From IMG/VR virus record IMGVR_UViG_3300042385_001021, positions 1 to 26,725 of that record: a stretch of 26,725 nucleotides of DNA. One strand, 5' to 3'. The translations under genes and the position numbers were made by a program. The notes under the pieces are model-generated. The model ran no database searches. It had not been told where the DNA came from and saw nothing but the letters and a program-made list of their open reading frames with translations. The stretch is from a virus. Positions 26,422-26,725 of the stretch are shown piece by piece. Numbering within the stretch: position 1 is the stretch's first letter; each line of letters opens with the position of its first letter.

Positions 26422-26450
26422 TTGACTTTGGTTTAACCAAATGATAAAAT
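26422..26450 (+). promoter_or_regulatory. Promoter with operator-like palindrome in the spacer
   Basis: TTGACT (26422-26427), a 17-bp spacer and TAAAAT (26445-26450) are preceded by an ATGTCCG element. The perfect palindrome TTTGGTTTAACCAAA (26427-26441) fills the spacer and is a likely repressor site. ATG follows 6 nt after the -10 box, so the mRNA is leaderless. Confidence 0.7.
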
Positions 26451-26456
26451 TATCTT

Positions 26457-26603
26457 ATGACAAAAAAGACAGATGAGGAGTTACGTATCCTAATGGAATT
26501 ACGTAGATCTAATGCTGCTTCCTATGTCCCGTCAAAAAAAGTTTACGTACGCAAGAAAAAACACCCCAAATTGTCAGTGCAGGAAGGTATAATAGAATCA
26601 TGA
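26457..26603 (+). CDS. Basic 48-residue protein, leaderless
   Basis: The product begins 'MTKKTDEELRILMELRRSNA' and has a strongly basic middle ('KKVYVRKKKHPKLS'), so nucleic-acid contact is plausible. No ribosome binding site precedes the start, and the -10 box ends 6 nt upstream. Its stop overlaps the next ATG (ATGA). I know no family. Confidence 0.6.
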   Translation: MTKKTDEELRILMELRRSNAASYVPSKKVYVRKKKHPKLSVQEGIIES

Positions 26604-26725
26604 ACCCCAAACTAAAAAGATCAAACGATAGAAAGGTCGCTAATGCTGTCAGTCCTAATGGTAAGACTGCAACAATTGCTAACACCTTTGGCCTCCCCGC
26701 AGGTAAAGCCTATTCCTGTCCAGGA
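26600..26725 (+). CDS. Start of a GP88-like phage protein (cut by window edge)
   Basis: Forty-two codons are visible, including 'SNDRKVANAVSPNGK', 'TATIANTFGLPAGK' and 'YSCPG'. The 'FGLPAG..YSCPG' pattern is what I remember from the start of actinophage GP88-type proteins, which go on with a Cys-rich motif (C..CYA). The continuation is outside the window, so this is tentative. The start is in an ATGA overlap with the 48-residue gene. Confidence 0.5.
   Translation, partial: MNPKLKRSNDRKVANAVSPNGKTATIANTFGLPAGKAYSCPG

Overview
The window is an AT-rich segment of a tailed double-stranded DNA phage (Caudoviricetes), probably cut from a larger genome because both ends lie inside genes. It has no integrase, transposase, rRNA, tRNA or CRISPR array that I can see. 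The host is not identified. Many apparently leaderless genes, a secreted lysozyme-like enzyme and early small genes of kinds I associate with actinophages point to a low-GC aquatic actinobacterium, but this is inference.

Region 1 (1-20,668) is the late/virion half and is almost all on the minus strand, read from right to left. In reading order it holds a one-helix holin-like protein, a run of small beta-sandwich proteins, a collagen-like protein, several modular tail-fibre proteins, a Cys-rich fibre protein, a DUF6065-like protein, a class II ribonucleotide reductase, a 1190-residue LamG-like tail protein, a 123-residue head-region protein and the portal. The start of one more gene lies at the left edge. 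The exception is a plus-strand secreted lysozyme (15,587-16,132). Many of these genes carry their own promoter of the form TGnTATAAT with the ATG exactly 6 nt after the -10 box, so their mRNAs should lack a leader.

Region 2 (20,703-22,735, plus strand) holds a DHH-phosphoesterase-like gene, a small coupled gene and a secreted Ig/FN3-like protein with its own promoter. Two overlapping minus-strand micro-genes for Cys-pair proteins converge on it (22,724-22,992).

Region 3 (23,117-26,725) is an early or regulatory region of very small, tightly overlapping genes. A three-gene minus operon (23,668 to 23,157, closed by a terminator) diverges from several plus-strand operons. Four promoters share one layout: an ATGTCCG box, then TGTCAG 33 or 43 bp further on, then exactly 10 bp to the -10 box. 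Two perfect DnaA boxes in tandem at 24,962-24,981 mark a candidate origin. The right edge has a leaderless gene under a promoter/operator palindrome and the start of a GP88-like gene.

Together the genes outline a virulent-looking phage with an elaborate adhesion apparatus, its own dNTP synthesis enzyme, a lysis enzyme with terminator-like hairpins in its leader and coding region, and an early region organised around a repeated regulatory element.
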